Positions 22,924 through 30,529 are shown, counted from the first letter of the stretch. The stretch is DNA of 64,000 bases from Halovenus sp037080055 (GCF_037080055.1 NZ_JBAOJI010000006.1:1-64000); one strand, 5' to 3'. A program made the numbers and translations. The notes: generated from the letters alone by a model not told the origin.

Positions 22924-24048
22924 TCAGTACACCTCCGCGGCGGCGTTCGTCCGCGAGAACGGATCTGCAAGCCCACCTTCGGCAACTTCTCTGCTGAAGT
23001 CGTCATCGGAAATACGCTCGCGGGCCGCATCGATATCGAGACCGATGAGGTCGGCGTAGTTCCGGCCGAGCATGTTCTTTTTGTGCTCGTCCGTGATCTC
23101 GGGCATGTCGCCAAATGCGATGCCGCGCTGGCTGAGATCCTCGGGCCAACTGAAGTCTCGAAGTGCCTCCAGTTCCGGTTGTGGGTGATACGCCATCGCG
23201 GCGGACCCCCAGTACATCCGGTCGAGGACGGCTTCGCCGCCGATGTCGATGATCTTCGCCAGCGTCTCCGCGAAGGCTCGTTTGTTGGCCGCCAGTTGCA
23301 CCCCGAGCGTTTCCATGTTGATGTGGAGGTTCGGGAAGCGGGCCATCTGCCACGCAGTCTCCTCGGTGAATGCGAGTCCACCGTGGACGATGCCGAAGTT
23401 GAGTTCGGGGAAATTAGCGCACGCATCGTCGACATCTCCAGGGTGGTACGGATCTCGTGGGACCGGGCCGAACGGAATCGCTTTGTGGACTTCGATGAGG
23501 TCGATCCCGAGACTCTTTGCCTTCTCGAAGACGGGATAGGCGACCTCTTCGTCGTCCATGCGCCACCCTTCGTGGAATTCTTCGCCCCAGTGTGAGGGGT
23601 AGAGTTTCAGCCCGACGGGATCGAGCGCATCGACCTGCTCTTCGAGTGACTCCTCCCAGCCGTCACGAAGCGGGTCGATATTAGCGAAGTTGATGAAGCG
23701 GTCGCCATACTTCTCGTCGGCTTCTACGGCCTTCTCGTTCGCCGTCAGTCCGTCGTGGAAGGCATACAGCGGGAGTGATTGGAACGTCGCCATGTCGGTG
23801 TTGCTCTCGACGAAGAGCATATTCGCTGTCTCGTCGACGGTCCAATCCCGGATGTACCCATCGCGTGTCACACGGTACCCCGGTGGCGAGGCGGCATCGA
23901 CGGTGCCAAAGATCATTTCAGTAATTCCCTGTGCGTGCTGTTCGTTCCTGTAGTTCGACGAGTCGAGGTTGTACGCGTGAACGACTGCGTCGATAATGAA
24001 CGTGTCTTCTAGGTCGATCATATCTGTGAGTTGTCTTTTTCCGCCCAT
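22924..24048 (-). CDS. Amidohydrolase family protein (metal-dependent TIM-barrel hydrolase)
   Basis: Up to 374 residues; an ATG at 24021 (MIDLEDTFIID) gives 365 and is equally plausible. The start DTFIIDAVVHAYNL carries a reduced first metal motif with one His where the superfamily has two. Later histidines in LIEVHKAI, NFGIVHGGLAF and MAYHPQPELE fit the amidohydrolase-2 barrel. Such enzymes hydrolyse or decarboxylate cyclic acids (ACMSD-like) or amides; the substrate is unknown. The gene is coupled to a MIP18-type gene. The 5' region towards the integrated element contains two inverted repeats that could bind a regulator. Confidence 0.8.
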   Translation of the reverse strand: MGGKRQLTDMIDLEDTFIIDAVVHAYNLDSSNYRNEQHAQGITEMIFGTVDAASPPGYRVTRDGYIRDWTVDETANMLFVESNTDMATFQSLPLYAFHDGLTANEKAVEADEKYGDRFINFANIDPLRDGWEESLEEQVDALDPVGLKLYPSHWGEEFHEGWRMDDEEVAYPVFEKAKSLGIDLIEVHKAIPFGPVPRDPYHPGDVDDACANFPELNFGIVHGGLAFTEETAWQMARFPNLHINMETLGVQLAANKRAFAETLAKIIDIGGEAVLDRMYWGSAAMAYHPQPELEALRDFSWPEDLSQRGIAFGDMPEITDEHKKNMLGRNYADLIGLDIDAARERISDDDFSREVAEGGLADPFSRTNAAAEVY

Positions 24049-24384
24049 CCAACTGCATGTTGTTTGTCAACTATACTCATTATTCTGCGAAAGCAAATTT
24101 AAAAAAAGTTCGGGTGGACGAGAACGGTCCTGACGCCAGAGGCGACACGACCGGGAGGACTCCCCCGCGTTTCGGCACGTCTCACTCGACGGCGGCCGTT
24201 TTACTTGCGGCACCCGTCCCAGTTCGTTTCGGTTACCGAAACCGCCCGACGGTGTGGAGTTCAACCGCAAATCTGTTGAACTCACCATTCAGATTCCGCT
24301 CTCGAAAACTCGAATCCGAAGAATACCGTCGCTTTAGCCACCCACGGACGGAATTCTGTTCGGCTAAGAACCATGCGGAAAAGG
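24049..24384. other. Non-coding left flank of the element with two inverted repeats
   Basis: No convincing gene. Contains GTTTCGGT-T-ACCGAAAC (24226-24242, 8-bp arms) and GAGTTCAAC (24257-24265) paired with GTTGAACTC (24275-24283), 9-bp arms and 9-base loop. They lie 180-260 bases upstream of the amidohydrolase gene and just outside the attachment repeat. They could be operators, a terminator, or remnants of an older insertion. Confidence 0.5.
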
Positions 24385-24402
24385 CATGGGCCAACGCGGA
24401 TT
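24385..24402 (+). repeat. Left attachment site, 18-bp copy of tRNA-Ile 3' end
   Basis: Identical over 18 bases to 38281-38298. Immediately beyond, 24403-24412 reads as a decayed T-loop (gtgaaccacg against tgaaccgcg in the tRNA), so the repeat was once longer. Confidence 0.85.
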
Positions 24403-24531
24403 GTGAACCACGGGAAGACGGTCGTCTCACTCCGTTCGACGCTGCGACTTCCCTGGTTCAAATCCGCTCGGATTCACTTTTCACGGTCGAAATACTCGTC
24501 GCGTCGCTCCTCGTATTGTCTCCCGCAAAAG

Positions 24532-24544
24532 TGGGCCAACGCGG
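24532..24544 (+). repeat. Second attachment-like copy of the tRNA-Ile 3' end
   Basis: Thirteen bases, tgggccaacgcgg, identical to the tRNA 3' end, 147 bases inside the first copy and followed by a T-loop-like ttcgaacctgg. It is 42 bases from the integrase stop codon. It could be the attachment site actually used by the present provirus, or a scar of an earlier integration. Confidence 0.6.
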
Positions 24545-24585
24545 GCTATACTTTCGAACCTGGCCGGGTGGGGACAGTGCAGCCA

Positions 24586-25617
24586 TTAGAAATCACCCGG
24601 GAGATGTTCACGACGGCGGCGCATCTTCTGGCGCTTCGAGGCTTTGTCGTAGTGTTTTTCGAGTACCTTTTCGCTCACGTCGCCGCGATCGCTGACGACT
24701 TGGCGAGGTGTTCCGGCATCTCGAAGCGCGGTGATCGAGCCGGTTCGGACAGCGTGCGGTGAGACAGATGACGGACAGCGATGTGCTGAGTCGTGATTCA
24801 TGAATTCGCAGGTCGGGGGTTCGTATCCGTGGGGGCACGTCTCTCCGATCACGCAGGGACGGGTCACCCGATAGATCCAGTTTTGATAGGTCGACAGGGC
24901 CGGACGGCCATACTCGGTTGTGAGCAGGGGATCGCGGCCGTGGTCGTCGACGACATTGTGCCGGTTCGGGCTGTCGATGTAGTCCGAAATGACCGTGGCG
25001 ACAGGTTCCGAGAGCGAAACGTCCCGTTCTCCGGCTTCGGCGTTTTTCAGCGGGGTGCCGGTATCCGGTCGGTGTCGAAAGGCCAGCGCTCGATCGTCCT
25101 GGTCGAAGTCTTCGAGGTCGAGCGCACGGACGCCACCGCGTCGAGCAGAGGTTCGCCACATCAGCAGCAGGGTGACGTGTTCCGGGGAAGCGTAGCGGTA
25201 CGACCGGAGGAAATCGAGAACCGCGCTTGCTCGGCCAGATTCGAGCTGATCATCACTACTTCCGTCACCGTCGACGGTCGGGAGTCGGATGCGTTCGGGT
25301 ACTCGTTCGTCGACGGCCTGAATGTCGGCAAGGTGATCGAGGAAGCGGCGGATAGTCGATACTTGGCCCTGCATCGTCACGTCGTTGCAGGGGTCACTTT
25401 CGCCGTTGTCTTCGCGCTTGTAGACGCGGTATTCGTGGACCGTCCGAAGGTCCACGTCGTTCATGTTGTTGATGTCGTTGTCTTTTAGCCAGCGAGCGAA
25501 CGACCGAATGCGTGCCCCATGGCTTCGGAGTGTGGATTCAGCGAGATCGTACCGGCGGGCGTCGAGGTAGTATTCGAGGGCGGCATCCGGCGTGATCGGG
25601 TCGAGGTCGTCAGTCAT
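24586..25617 (-). CDS. int: Tyrosine recombinase / integrase of the provirus
   Basis: A 343-residue XerD-like integrase. An N-terminal SAM-like core-binding domain (about 1-115) begins PITPDAALEYYLDARRYDLA. The catalytic domain has Arg159 in TSARRGG, His288 and Arg291 in SPHAVRTG, and the nucleophile Tyr323 in EKVLEKHYDKA. An insert with Cys255, Cys261, Cys270 and Cys281 may bind zinc. It is next to the attachment repeats and should integrate the element into the tRNA-Ile gene and, with help, excise it. A strong Shine-Dalgarno (AGGAGG) lies six bases upstream, and the start overlaps the 37-codon upstream reading frame. Confidence 0.92.
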   Translation of the reverse strand: MTDDLDPITPDAALEYYLDARRYDLAESTLRSHGARIRSFARWLKDNDINNMNDVDLRTVHEYRVYKREDNGESDPCNDVTMQGQVSTIRRFLDHLADIQAVDERVPERIRLPTVDGDGSSDDQLESGRASAVLDFLRSYRYASPEHVTLLLMWRTSARRGGVRALDLEDFDQDDRALAFRHRPDTGTPLKNAEAGERDVSLSEPVATVISDYIDSPNRHNVVDDHGRDPLLTTEYGRPALSTYQNWIYRVTRPCVIGETCPHGYEPPTCEFMNHDSAHRCPSSVSPHAVRTGSITALRDAGTPRQVVSDRGDVSEKVLEKHYDKASKRQKMRRRREHLPGDF

Positions 25618-25723
25618 TGTTTTCCTCCTGGTCGAGCACGATCCGTGCGCGGCGCTGGATTCGTTCGATCGTCGCAGAAACTGGCGACTCGAAAGAGGTG
25701 AGTTCAGTTTGCACGAGACTCAC
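25610..25723 (-). CDS. Small 37-residue protein coupled to the integrase
   Basis: GTG-initiated frame: M-SLVQTELTSFESPVSATI, then ERIQRRARIVLDQEENND, with its stop codon eight bases into int. The charged helical second half is compatible with a small DNA-binding or recombination-directionality protein, but no domain can be assigned. An in-frame stop lies just upstream of the GTG, so the size is fixed. In SNJ2 the integrase gene is in an operon with two small accessory genes that influence integration and excision, which makes this position suggestive. Confidence 0.4.
   Translation of the reverse strand: MSLVQTELTSFESPVSATIERIQRRARIVLDQEENND
25624..25629 (-). promoter_or_regulatory. Strong Shine-Dalgarno of the integrase gene
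   Basis: AGGAGG on the minus strand, six bases before ATG 25617. Most genes in this window show no such motif, so int is probably translated from within a longer message by re-initiation. Confidence 0.6.
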
Positions 25724-25991
25724 CTCGGGACGGACTCAGAGGGGAAACGAACGACTCCTTAGGTTTTTCAACAGTCGAGGCGTCAGATGCCGTGCGGGGC
25801 TGTTGCCCCGCAGTGGTTCCATCTTGCATGGTTGCGGAGGGAGCCACCATTTGGGCCGTGTTCCAGCACGGCCCGTTTTCAATGAACGAGAGCCATCAGC
25901 AGGTGACCCGCAATTACACAGATAGGTACTGACAACATAAATGTAACGACGGCTCTGTTTAGTTCCCATACAATCTATTAGGTGCCTCGGG
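25724..25991. other. Divergent control region between integrase and repressor genes
   Basis: About 270 bases separating int (minus strand) from the PhiH1-repressor-like genes (plus strand). It contains a GC-rich stem-like run around 25785-25870 and an AT-rich stretch from 25915 to 25980 (such as acaacataaatgtaacg and atacaatctatta) that could house both promoters. By analogy with PhiH, the lysogeny switch operators would be expected here; none was identified with confidence. Confidence 0.4.
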
Positions 25992-25997
25992 GTGGAA

Positions 25998-26324
25998 ATG
26001 CGAGCAATGCGTAGGTCAGGTTCGTGGATGAGCGTGTGGGACGACCGCATTCTCGAATGGATGAAAGAAAACGACGGCTCGGGAACACCGAAGGAACTGA
26101 AAGAAAGCGGGCTAATTAGAATCTCCCAGACACATATCGCAAGGCGCTGTAAGACGCTTGCAGAGAACGGACTGTTACAACACGTTGGGCATGGAGCCTA
26201 TATTTTGAGCGAAGAAGGAGAGGCGTATCTGGAAGAAGAATACGATGCAGAAGAACACGCCTATATCAACAACAACGGGGGGGCGGGTGCGTCTGCTGGC
26301 GATCAGGGGACAAACGACGTGTAA
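25998..26324 (+). CDS. PhiH1-repressor-like winged-helix protein 1
   Basis: A 108-residue DNA-binding protein. After MRAMRRSGSWMSVWDDRILE comes WMKENDGSGTPKELKESGLI, RISQTHIARRCKTLAENGLL (recognition helix) and a wing GHGAYILSEEGEAYLEEEYD. This is the winged-helix pattern of the repressor of halophage PhiH and many proviral relatives. The C-terminus is an Asn/Gly-rich tail. ATG 25998 is used; GTG 25992 would add two residues. It is divergent from int and is probably the regulator of the lysogenic state. Confidence 0.75.
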   Translation: MRAMRRSGSWMSVWDDRILEWMKENDGSGTPKELKESGLIRISQTHIARRCKTLAENGLLQHVGHGAYILSEEGEAYLEEEYDAEEHAYINNNGGAGASAGDQGTNDV

Positions 26325-26333
26325 TCCAGAAAT

Positions 26334-26615
26334 ATGACAATCAGAAAAACCGCCCAGTGGCAATGGTCTCTCGATGATCGTATCCTCGAACACCTCCACG
26401 ACGAATCGTACTCAACTGCTCAGAGGATGTCGAAACTACCGGGAATTCACGCGACGAAGACACAGGTACAAGAACGGTGCGAAGTCCTTGCCGAGGCCGA
26501 TCTGGTCGCATTCCTCACGCGGGACAAGGACATGGTAGAACTAACGACATGGGGCGAGCGGTACCTGACCGGCGATGTGGATGTAGAGAACTATCCGAAA
26601 CCGGGACGAATTTAG
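26334..26615 (+). CDS. PhiH1-repressor-like winged-helix protein 2
   Basis: A 93-residue protein with the same architecture as its neighbour nine bases upstream: WQWSLDDRILEHLHDESYST, then a recognition helix ATKTQVQERCEVLAEADLV, and a wing VELTTWGERYLTGDVDVENY. Spacing indicates co-transcription with the first repressor-like gene. The two are only distantly similar, so they probably recognise different operators or form a heteromeric switch. Confidence 0.75.
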   Translation: MTIRKTAQWQWSLDDRILEHLHDESYSTAQRMSKLPGIHATKTQVQERCEVLAEADLVAFLTRDKDMVELTTWGERYLTGDVDVENYPKPGRI

Positions 26616-26699
26616 CATCATTCACTCCGGTTCCGTGTCTGAGTCGGCCGAAAATATAATCTCGGTAGTTTTAGACACCTTCTGCTCTTCTGGAGGGAT

Positions 26700-27536
26700 A
26701 TGGACATTACGTCGAGGCACACCCTCGTGTCGGCGTTCGCTGAGACATACGCGAAAGCCGACGAGCCGCATCCTCTCCGTCAATTCGAGCAGTACGACCG
26801 TGTTATGGCTCATCGGTCACATGACCCGGACACGGGCGGGCGGGTTCTCTCACGCCGCCTCGATCTCCCCGAAGGGCGGATCAACGGATGGCTGCGCGGC
26901 AGTCAGCCGCGGGGATACAGCCAAGCCGAAACAATCGATGAATTGGGCTGGTTCGATCTCTCCTGGACCGGGGACCTATTCTCGGCACTGAATGAGCTGC
27001 TGGCGTGGATCTACTCCTCGGGCGGCATTCGGTCTGGCTGGGAGCCTCACTTCATTTTTGACACCGCCGAGATGCGTGAACGGATCGAAACGCTGTGTGA
27101 CCGCGCCGCGCTGAACTATCAGGCTACCCGAACGGGTCATGACGACAAACCCAGTGAAATCCGCGTAGCAAGTCCATCAGCGCCGGCGGGCCGTTTCTTC
27201 CACGCACTCGGCGCACCAAAGGGGCGGAAAGCGGACGCCACGTTTGGCCTTCCAAACTATCTCTCGCTCGCTCCCGAAGAGATTCGTCGGGAATTTGCAG
27301 CCCGATATATTGCGAATAGAGGCTCAGAACGACCGAACTACGCCGCTGACGCCCGGTCGATCCGTGAGCAACGGCCACAAGCGTATCTTGAACAACTCCG
27401 CGGGCTGTTCGCCTCACTCACTGATGAAGAGATCAGACGCGGCGGTGAACCTGAGATTCACCTCTCCGGCGGGGCAGTCGAAACCATCTGCGCCCCAGCC
27501 AAGACGGTCGTGATAGATACCAATTCTCAGAGTTGA
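26700..27536 (+). CDS. Helix-turn-helix protein with a possible homing-endonuclease-like segment
   Basis: A 278-residue protein beginning MDITSRHTLVSAFAETYAKA. An apparent helix-turn-helix at about residues 50-72 (LSRRLDLPEGRINGWLRGSQ) is followed by a mixed domain, then GAPKGRKADATFGLPNYLSL and APEEIRREFAARYIANRGSE. The latter resembles the LPxYL-AP-REF-YxxxRG pattern seen in LAGLIDADG-related proteins, though no clean acidic LAGLIDADG motif is visible. I think similar proteins occur widely in haloarchaea with no assigned role. It may be a free-standing endonuclease relative, a regulator or a site-binding accessory protein. It precedes the pilin genes by about 200 bases. Confidence 0.55.
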   Translation: MDITSRHTLVSAFAETYAKADEPHPLRQFEQYDRVMAHRSHDPDTGGRVLSRRLDLPEGRINGWLRGSQPRGYSQAETIDELGWFDLSWTGDLFSALNELLAWIYSSGGIRSGWEPHFIFDTAEMRERIETLCDRAALNYQATRTGHDDKPSEIRVASPSAPAGRFFHALGAPKGRKADATFGLPNYLSLAPEEIRREFAARYIANRGSERPNYAADARSIREQRPQAYLEQLRGLFASLTDEEIRRGGEPEIHLSGGAVETICAPAKTVVIDTNSQS

Positions 27537-27706
27537 TTTCGACTTAGCTTCGAGTGGAGTTTGTTGTGACTGAATTCCTGAATTTCTGTCGATGATCCAA
27601 ACCGCAAGACGGAACGCTTTTTTCTGACTGTGAAATTGGTATTTCTGCCCTGAATACCGTCCGCAGTTCGAATTCAAATCTCAAATCTGCTAATCGAACA
27701 TGGGGG

Positions 27707-27713
27707 TTTATAT
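27707..27713 (+). promoter_or_regulatory. TATA-like box of the pilin operon
   Basis: TTTATAT centred about 32 bases before ATG 27742, in an AT-rich gap. The pilin pair therefore seems to have its own promoter, separate from the regulators upstream. Confidence 0.55.
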
Positions 27714-27741
27714 GTAATTCTATCATCGCGTCAAAACGGAA

Positions 27742-28242
27742 ATGCAGCAACTGAAACAGCTACTAATAGACGACGACAGTGCAGTCAGCCCAGTGATTGG
27801 GGTCATCCTCATGGTCGCAATCACGGTCATTCTCGCGGCCGTGATTGCATCGTTCGTGCTTGGTCTGGGGGACCAAGGCGACCCGGCACCGAGCCCAACG
27901 GTTGAGACGAGTACGAGTACTAACGAACTTCAGCTTGACGTGACTGGTGGTGATGACTTTGACGCAGGCGTCGCCACAATTGAAGGAGAGATCGGAGGCG
28001 AAGATATTGATATTGCTCTCGATGCCGGAGATGAACTTGATGAAGTGACTGCGGGTGACTCAATCGCGATCAACACATCGAGCAGCAACAATGTTGTCGA
28101 AATAAACGGTGTGGATGTGAGTGGTTCCGTATCCGACTATCCCAGTAGTTCAGTTGATCCTTCAAGTGACGAATGGGAGATTCAGATTATCTGGAACCCA
28201 TCTGACCAGGACTCCCAAGTCATCTACAGTGACTCCTCATAA
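27742..28242 (+). CDS. Type IV pilin, PilA-like (archaeal pilin N-terminal domain), copy 1
   Basis: A 166-residue class III prepilin. The short charged leader ends DDDSAVSPVIG, the region where PibD-type prepilin peptidase cleaves, followed by the hydrophobic helix VIGVILMVAITVILAAVIAS shared by Haloferax PilA adhesins. The C-terminal part is acidic and Ser/Thr-rich beta structure, ending WEIQIIWNPSDQDSQVIYSD. It should assemble into surface pili using the host PilB/PilC machinery; no assembly ATPase is encoded in the element. Start fixed by the TATA-like box. Copy 2 starts two bases after its stop codon. Confidence 0.88.
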   Translation: MQQLKQLLIDDDSAVSPVIGVILMVAITVILAAVIASFVLGLGDQGDPAPSPTVETSTSTNELQLDVTGGDDFDAGVATIEGEIGGEDIDIALDAGDELDEVTAGDSIAINTSSSNNVVEINGVDVSGSVSDYPSSSVDPSSDEWEIQIIWNPSDQDSQVIYSDSS

Positions 28243-28244
28243 CG

Positions 28245-28757
28245 ATGCGATCACTCAACTTCACTAGCGACGACGACCGCGCAGTCAGCCCAGTGATTGG
28301 TGTGATCCTGATGGTTGCGATCACCGTGATCCTCGCGGCTGTTATCGCCTCATTCGTGCTCGGATTGGGCGATCAGGGTGATCCAGCACCTACCCCAACG
28401 ATTGAATCGGACTTCTCAACTGATGAGTTGACCTTCGACATCACCGGAGGAGATGAATTCGACGGTAGCGTCTCTGAGCTTCAGCTTGACGTGACGGTCG
28501 AGGAGAGTGGAAATAGCGACGACTTGAGTACAAGCGTTGCGTTAGATGAAGATGATGCAGGGACCGATCTGGATGGTACAGACACCAGTGGTGCGTCTTT
28601 GGATATGACAAGCATAGATCCCGACGCTACTGCAGGTGATTCGATTGTAGTCACTCCAGACGGCTCAAACGCTGAAATCACCTCTTGGGAGGTTGAGATT
28701 GTCTGGAACCCGTCGGACCAGGACTCAACGATCATCTACGAAGATTCCTCAAACTAA
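28245..28757 (+). CDS. Type IV pilin, PilA-like, copy 2
   Basis: A 170-residue paralogue of the upstream pilin. The leader ends DDDRAVSPVIG, closer to the Haloferax consensus, the hydrophobic helix is identical, and the C-terminus WEVEIVWNPSDQDSTIIYED is nearly the same. The middle has diverged in sequence and length. Conserved ends with a variable centre suggest duplication followed by diversification of the exposed face. Two bases separate the genes, so both come from one message. It lies inside the provirus, where type IV pilins are unexpected. Confidence 0.88.
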   Translation: MRSLNFTSDDDRAVSPVIGVILMVAITVILAAVIASFVLGLGDQGDPAPTPTIESDFSTDELTFDITGGDEFDGSVSELQLDVTVEESGNSDDLSTSVALDEDDAGTDLDGTDTSGASLDMTSIDPDATAGDSIVVTPDGSNAEITSWEVEIVWNPSDQDSTIIYEDSSN

Positions 28758-28902
28758 CTGAGATTCCGCATTTCTTTTTTGTGTGCGCTAAATCCACCAG
28801 TGACAACGCTTAGGAATCGAATAGAGGAACTAAAAATTGGCGATTCACTGAACAAAACTGGTTTAGGTACCCAAATAACAGCGTTTAGCTGTGTATCCAA
28901 CG

Positions 28903-29145
28903 TCAGAGAAATTCCAGTGCATCTGCCCATTCAGCAATAAGTAGGAATGCTGCAAGCAAAATTGGTACAGAGGCAAGCGGCAACCACCATGGGAGAACGG
29001 CAAGCTCGGTTAATGTTACTATATCAGTCGGTTGTGGATTGCCAAAGTAGATTTGATACAGAAAGAACGCAACAGCAGGTAGTAACGTAACTAGCGCTAT
29101 AATTGCGAGTACTAGACGAACTGCTTCTTTGAAGCTCATACGCAC
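28903..29145 (-). CDS. Small two-helix membrane protein in the provirus
   Basis: An 80-residue protein, MRMSFKEAVRLVLAIIALVT, with hydrophobic helices at about 8-32 and 50-72 and a short acidic end. It reads convergently with the pilin genes, and follows the hairpin-rich gap after the ATPase gene. No family recognised. Candidates from context are a membrane structural protein or a superinfection-exclusion factor, both unproven. Confidence 0.55.
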   Translation of the reverse strand: MRMSFKEAVRLVLAIIALVTLLPAVAFFLYQIYFGNPQPTDIVTLTELAVLPWWLPLASVPILLAAFLLIAEWADALEFL

Positions 29146-29572
29146 AATATGGTCTTAATAGTAAAAGTAGAAATTGCTATTCTCCGAGTGAGAAAACTTT
29201 GAGTATTAGACAGCAATCTACCGCAACCCACGTTCCGGGCAAAGGCCGGGCTTTCGCGCTGAAGAATCCCCCCTGCGCTCCGCTTGGGGGGTGCGCTCCG
29301 GTCCCTCCTCGGCCCCCCATGGGAGGGGGGCAACTGCGGGGGGTCCTCGCTTGCGGTGGTTGGCCGGGCTGTTGTCGGTCGGCCCGATCGTCTCGACGTG
29401 AGAACAGAGAGACGGACAGACGGACGGAGGAGAATACGGAAATGCGCTCGATACGAGGAGAAATCAAGCAGGCTTGGTGCTTCGGGTGGGGTGTTCGGGG
29501 TGATCGAGGCGAGAACGGAGGGGATCGGACAACTCAGGTTGTGGTCAGAGAGCTGTGGAACGAAACCGGGCT
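29146..29572. other. Gene-free region with strong G/C hairpins (candidate origin or terminator)
   Basis: A 427-base gap. CCCCCC (29268-29273) pairs with GGGGGG (29286-29291) around a 12-base loop. A second stem pairs CCCCCC (29313-29318) with GGGGGG (29325-29330) around a six-base loop. G-tracts continue to about 29345, followed by GACAGACGGACGG-type purine repeats near 29413. It lies after the last virion gene, in an otherwise gene-dense element. Since the element encodes an HUH Rep, a rolling-circle origin (double- or single-strand) is possible; a transcription barrier is the alternative. No reading frame here looks coding. Confidence 0.5.
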
Positions 29573-30529
29573 TTACTCCCACGACCACGGCGCCATATCG
29601 TCTGGGTCGTAGGAGACCGACGTATCCGGGACGCCGGTGAGTTCGTACTTGAGAGTGTTGCCCTGGTCCTCGATCATGTCCTCGTACACTTCTGCTGTCT
29701 TTACCTCGGTCTTGAATACGAACTCGGTGATGATCGTCGGTCGTCGCAGTTCCTTGTGAACGTCGTAGCCGGAATGACCGATGTGGATCGCGTCAGTGTT
29801 GACCTTGGCAAAGCGTTTGAGCAGCGGCGTGTAGTGATTCGCCACTTCGTAGTTATTCGTCCGGGCGTCCAAGTGCGTACTGCACTCGTCGAAGATCCAC
29901 AGCTTCGGGCGATCGGGATCGATGACGGGTGGCGTGCCGTCCTCGCCGCCGGACTCGAACCAGCCATCAGCGCCGAACAGGTGCCGCCGGAACTCCTCTA
30001 CGTTTTGCAGGCAGTAGTCCGCGATCGACAGGCTTCGAGCGTTCGAGAGGATCACCGGCTCCTTCCGAGTATCGTATTTCAGCCCGACGAGATCCTTCCA
30101 GAGTTCGGAATACAGCAGGGCGGTACTCGTCTTGCCGCTGTTCATGCCACCGAAGAAGACGGCAGTGTAGGGAGCGCCGTTGTTGATGATCGAGTTCTGG
30201 ATCTGTGAGAACGCCTGCGCGGGAGACACGTCGACGTCTTTCTCAGTGACGCCGACAGCGAAGGCGGGAGTATCCTCGACCTCGCTGCCGACGTGTCGGC
30301 TGGCCGCAGTCCGGCGGAGTGTCTGCGCGGCTTTCGTGTCTTGGAGGTCGGGCGGCAGTCCCTCCTGGTGCGGGTCGTAGATCCCTTCGAGGAAGGACAG
30401 CATTTCTTGGGTCTTCGATTCAGGGTGTACTATTCCGGTGTGTCCGTAGAGATCGTCATTCTCTCCGAGGTCGTCGTTGACGTATTCGCGGAGCTTTGCA
30501 GCCGAGAAGGTGCGGTCACTTGTTTCCAT
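29573..30529 (-). CDS. P-loop ATPase, pleolipovirus VP8-like
   Basis: A 318-residue NTPase. Walker A is GGMNSGKT (127-134), preceded by the strand YTAVFF; Walker B is LWIFDE (210-215), followed by a Ser/Thr-His sensor-like segment CSTHLD. It has the shape of the putative NTPases conserved at the end of pleolipovirus gene clusters, and could act in genome packaging or virion formation. ATG 30529 gives the start METSDRTFSA and overlaps the upstream gene by 14 bases. The C-terminus ends DPDDMAPWSWE. Confidence 0.8.
   Translation of the reverse strand: METSDRTFSAAKLREYVNDDLGENDDLYGHTGIVHPESKTQEMLSFLEGIYDPHQEGLPPDLQDTKAAQTLRRTAASRHVGSEVEDTPAFAVGVTEKDVDVSPAQAFSQIQNSIINNGAPYTAVFFGGMNSGKTSTALLYSELWKDLVGLKYDTRKEPVILSNARSLSIADYCLQNVEEFRRHLFGADGWFESGGEDGTPPVIDPDRPKLWIFDECSTHLDARTNNYEVANHYTPLLKRFAKVNTDAIHIGHSGYDVHKELRRPTIITEFVFKTEVKTAEVYEDMIEDQGNTLKYELTGVPDTSVSYDPDDMAPWSWE

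Noticed and set aside
29268..29331. Hairpins as a bacterial-type intrinsic terminator
   Set aside because: No T-run follows either stem on either strand, and archaeal termination does not need such hairpins; an origin or barrier remains possible.
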